From Kaistella jeonii (GTDB taxonomy: Bacteria; Bacteroidota; Bacteroidia; Flavobacteriales; Weeksellaceae): a stretch of DNA of 64,000 nt. The position numbers and the translations under genes were made by a program. The stretch is from assembly GCF_000812865.1 (NCBI RefSeq), contig NZ_JSYL01000002.1:62001-126000 (forward strand), given 5' to 3'. Positions within the stretch are counted from its first letter, which is position 1. Each line of letters starts with the position of its first letter. The notes under the pieces were generated by a model. The model saw only the letters and a list, made by a program, of their open reading frames with translations. It did not search any database and had not been told where the DNA came from. This document shows, piece by piece, positions 63,643 through 64,000 of this stretch.

Positions 63643-64000
63643 TTATCCTTTGAATTGACCCATTGCAATAAATTTGTCCTGTCTTTGAGTTTCCAACTCT
63701 TTTCCTGTAAATTTAGAAAAAGCTTTAATGTTTTGCAGAATAGAAACTTTCAAATGGTCGTAAGCAACTTGTGGATCGTATTGTGCTCCACCAAGAGGTT
63801 CTTCAATAATTCCATCGATGAATTTTTCTTTCAATGCATCAGCAGGGGTTAATTTCAAAGCATTGGCTGCATCTTCTTTATGATCCCAGTTTCTCCAAAG
63901 AATTGATGAACAACTTTCTGGCGCAATTACGGTGTACCAAGTATTTTCCAACATGTACACTTTATTTCCAACGCCAATTCCTAATGCACCACCACTTGCT
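63643..64000 (-). CDS. accA: Acetyl-CoA carboxylase carboxyltransferase subunit alpha (N-terminus beyond window)
   Basis: The C-terminal 119 residues are visible, open to the right edge: ASGGALGIGVGNKVYMLENTWYTVIAPESCSSILWRNWDHKEDAANALKLTP, the conserved carboxyltransferase region, ending QRQDKFIAMGQFKG. With AccD it transfers CO2 from biotin to acetyl-CoA in the first step of fatty-acid synthesis. The methionine in NKVYMLEN is internal, not a start. Confidence 0.95.
   Translation of the reverse strand, partial: ASGGALGIGVGNKVYMLENTWYTVIAPESCSSILWRNWDHKEDAANALKLTPADALKEKFIDGIIEEPLGGAQYDPQVAYDHLKVSILQNIKAFSKFTGKELETQRQDKFIAMGQFKG

Noticed and set aside
63643-63960. accA fragment as a complete small gene starting at 63960
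   Set aside because: The frame stays open past 63960 to the window edge with conserved AccA sequence (GGALGIGVGNKV).
1-64000. CRISPR array
   Set aside because: No set of regularly spaced identical repeats with unique spacers was seen. The 21-bp iterons have no spacers.

Overview
The window comes from a member of the Bacteroidota, most likely the family Weeksellaceae (Chryseobacterium/Kaistella-like). The base composition is low in GC. Promoters repeatedly carry the Bacteroidota -7 element TAnnTTTG. There are type IX secretion (T9SS) C-terminal sorting domains, a clade II nosZ cluster and gldless flavobacterial housekeeping genes (dnaK, clpX, greA, rpmH, cca, ppk1). The genus is inferred from protein flavour only.

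Positions 1-16850 are a minus-strand defence island. In transcription order it holds a WYL-domain regulator; an AAA/RecF-like ATPase with a PLD/MIT_C-like partner; a small conserved protein with a vWA protein; a three-gene operon (a fusion of degenerate N6-methylase, HsdS-like target recognition domain and histidine kinase, then a receiver-domain protein, then a RecQ-like helicase); a complete retron (msr-msd RNA, reverse transcriptase, and a 305-aa protein with a HEPN-type RNEGLH motif and an OB-like tail); an ExoX-C-like protein; an HNH/zinc protein; and a RecD-like helicase running off the left edge. Four promoters in the island, including the retron RNA promoter, share a 17-bp dyad RTGC-N9-GCAY placed exactly 10 bp upstream of the -7 box. 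I take this to be the operator of one island-wide regulator, with the WYL protein as first candidate.

Positions 16924-24931 look like an integrated plasmid or mobilizable element: hipBA with a 39-bp palindromic operator, a helix-turn-helix replication-type protein, a TOPRIM primase, a Rep_3-like initiator with six iterons phased at exactly 21 bp, an excisionase-like protein, a tyrosine recombinase and its zinc/HTH partner. It abuts dnaK, and a short duplicated piece resembling the dnaK 3' end lies at the boundary.

Positions 25170-64000 are chromosomal. dnaK is followed by a nitrous-oxide respiration block (two lipoprotein cytochromes c, nosZ, a membrane protein, nosL, nosD, nosF, nosY), a fasciclin lipoprotein, a multi-pass membrane protein and a Crp/Fnr regulator, then ppk1. 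A TATGA-N6-TCAYA dyad lies about 30 bp upstream of a -7 box in front of the cytochrome-nosZ operon, the fasciclin gene, the regulator itself and ppk1, which defines a small regulon. A cobalamin riboswitch then precedes a BtuB-like receptor and a BtuG-like beta-propeller lipoprotein. The rest is mostly housekeeping: CCA transferase, GtrA, PlsC, a FucP-type transporter, a DUF3810 protein, tRNA-Met, a TlpA-like protein, T9SS cargo proteins, ClpX, HIT, GreA, Dtd, a DHH phosphoesterase, RpmH, an FtsE-like ATPase, and AccA cut by the right edge.
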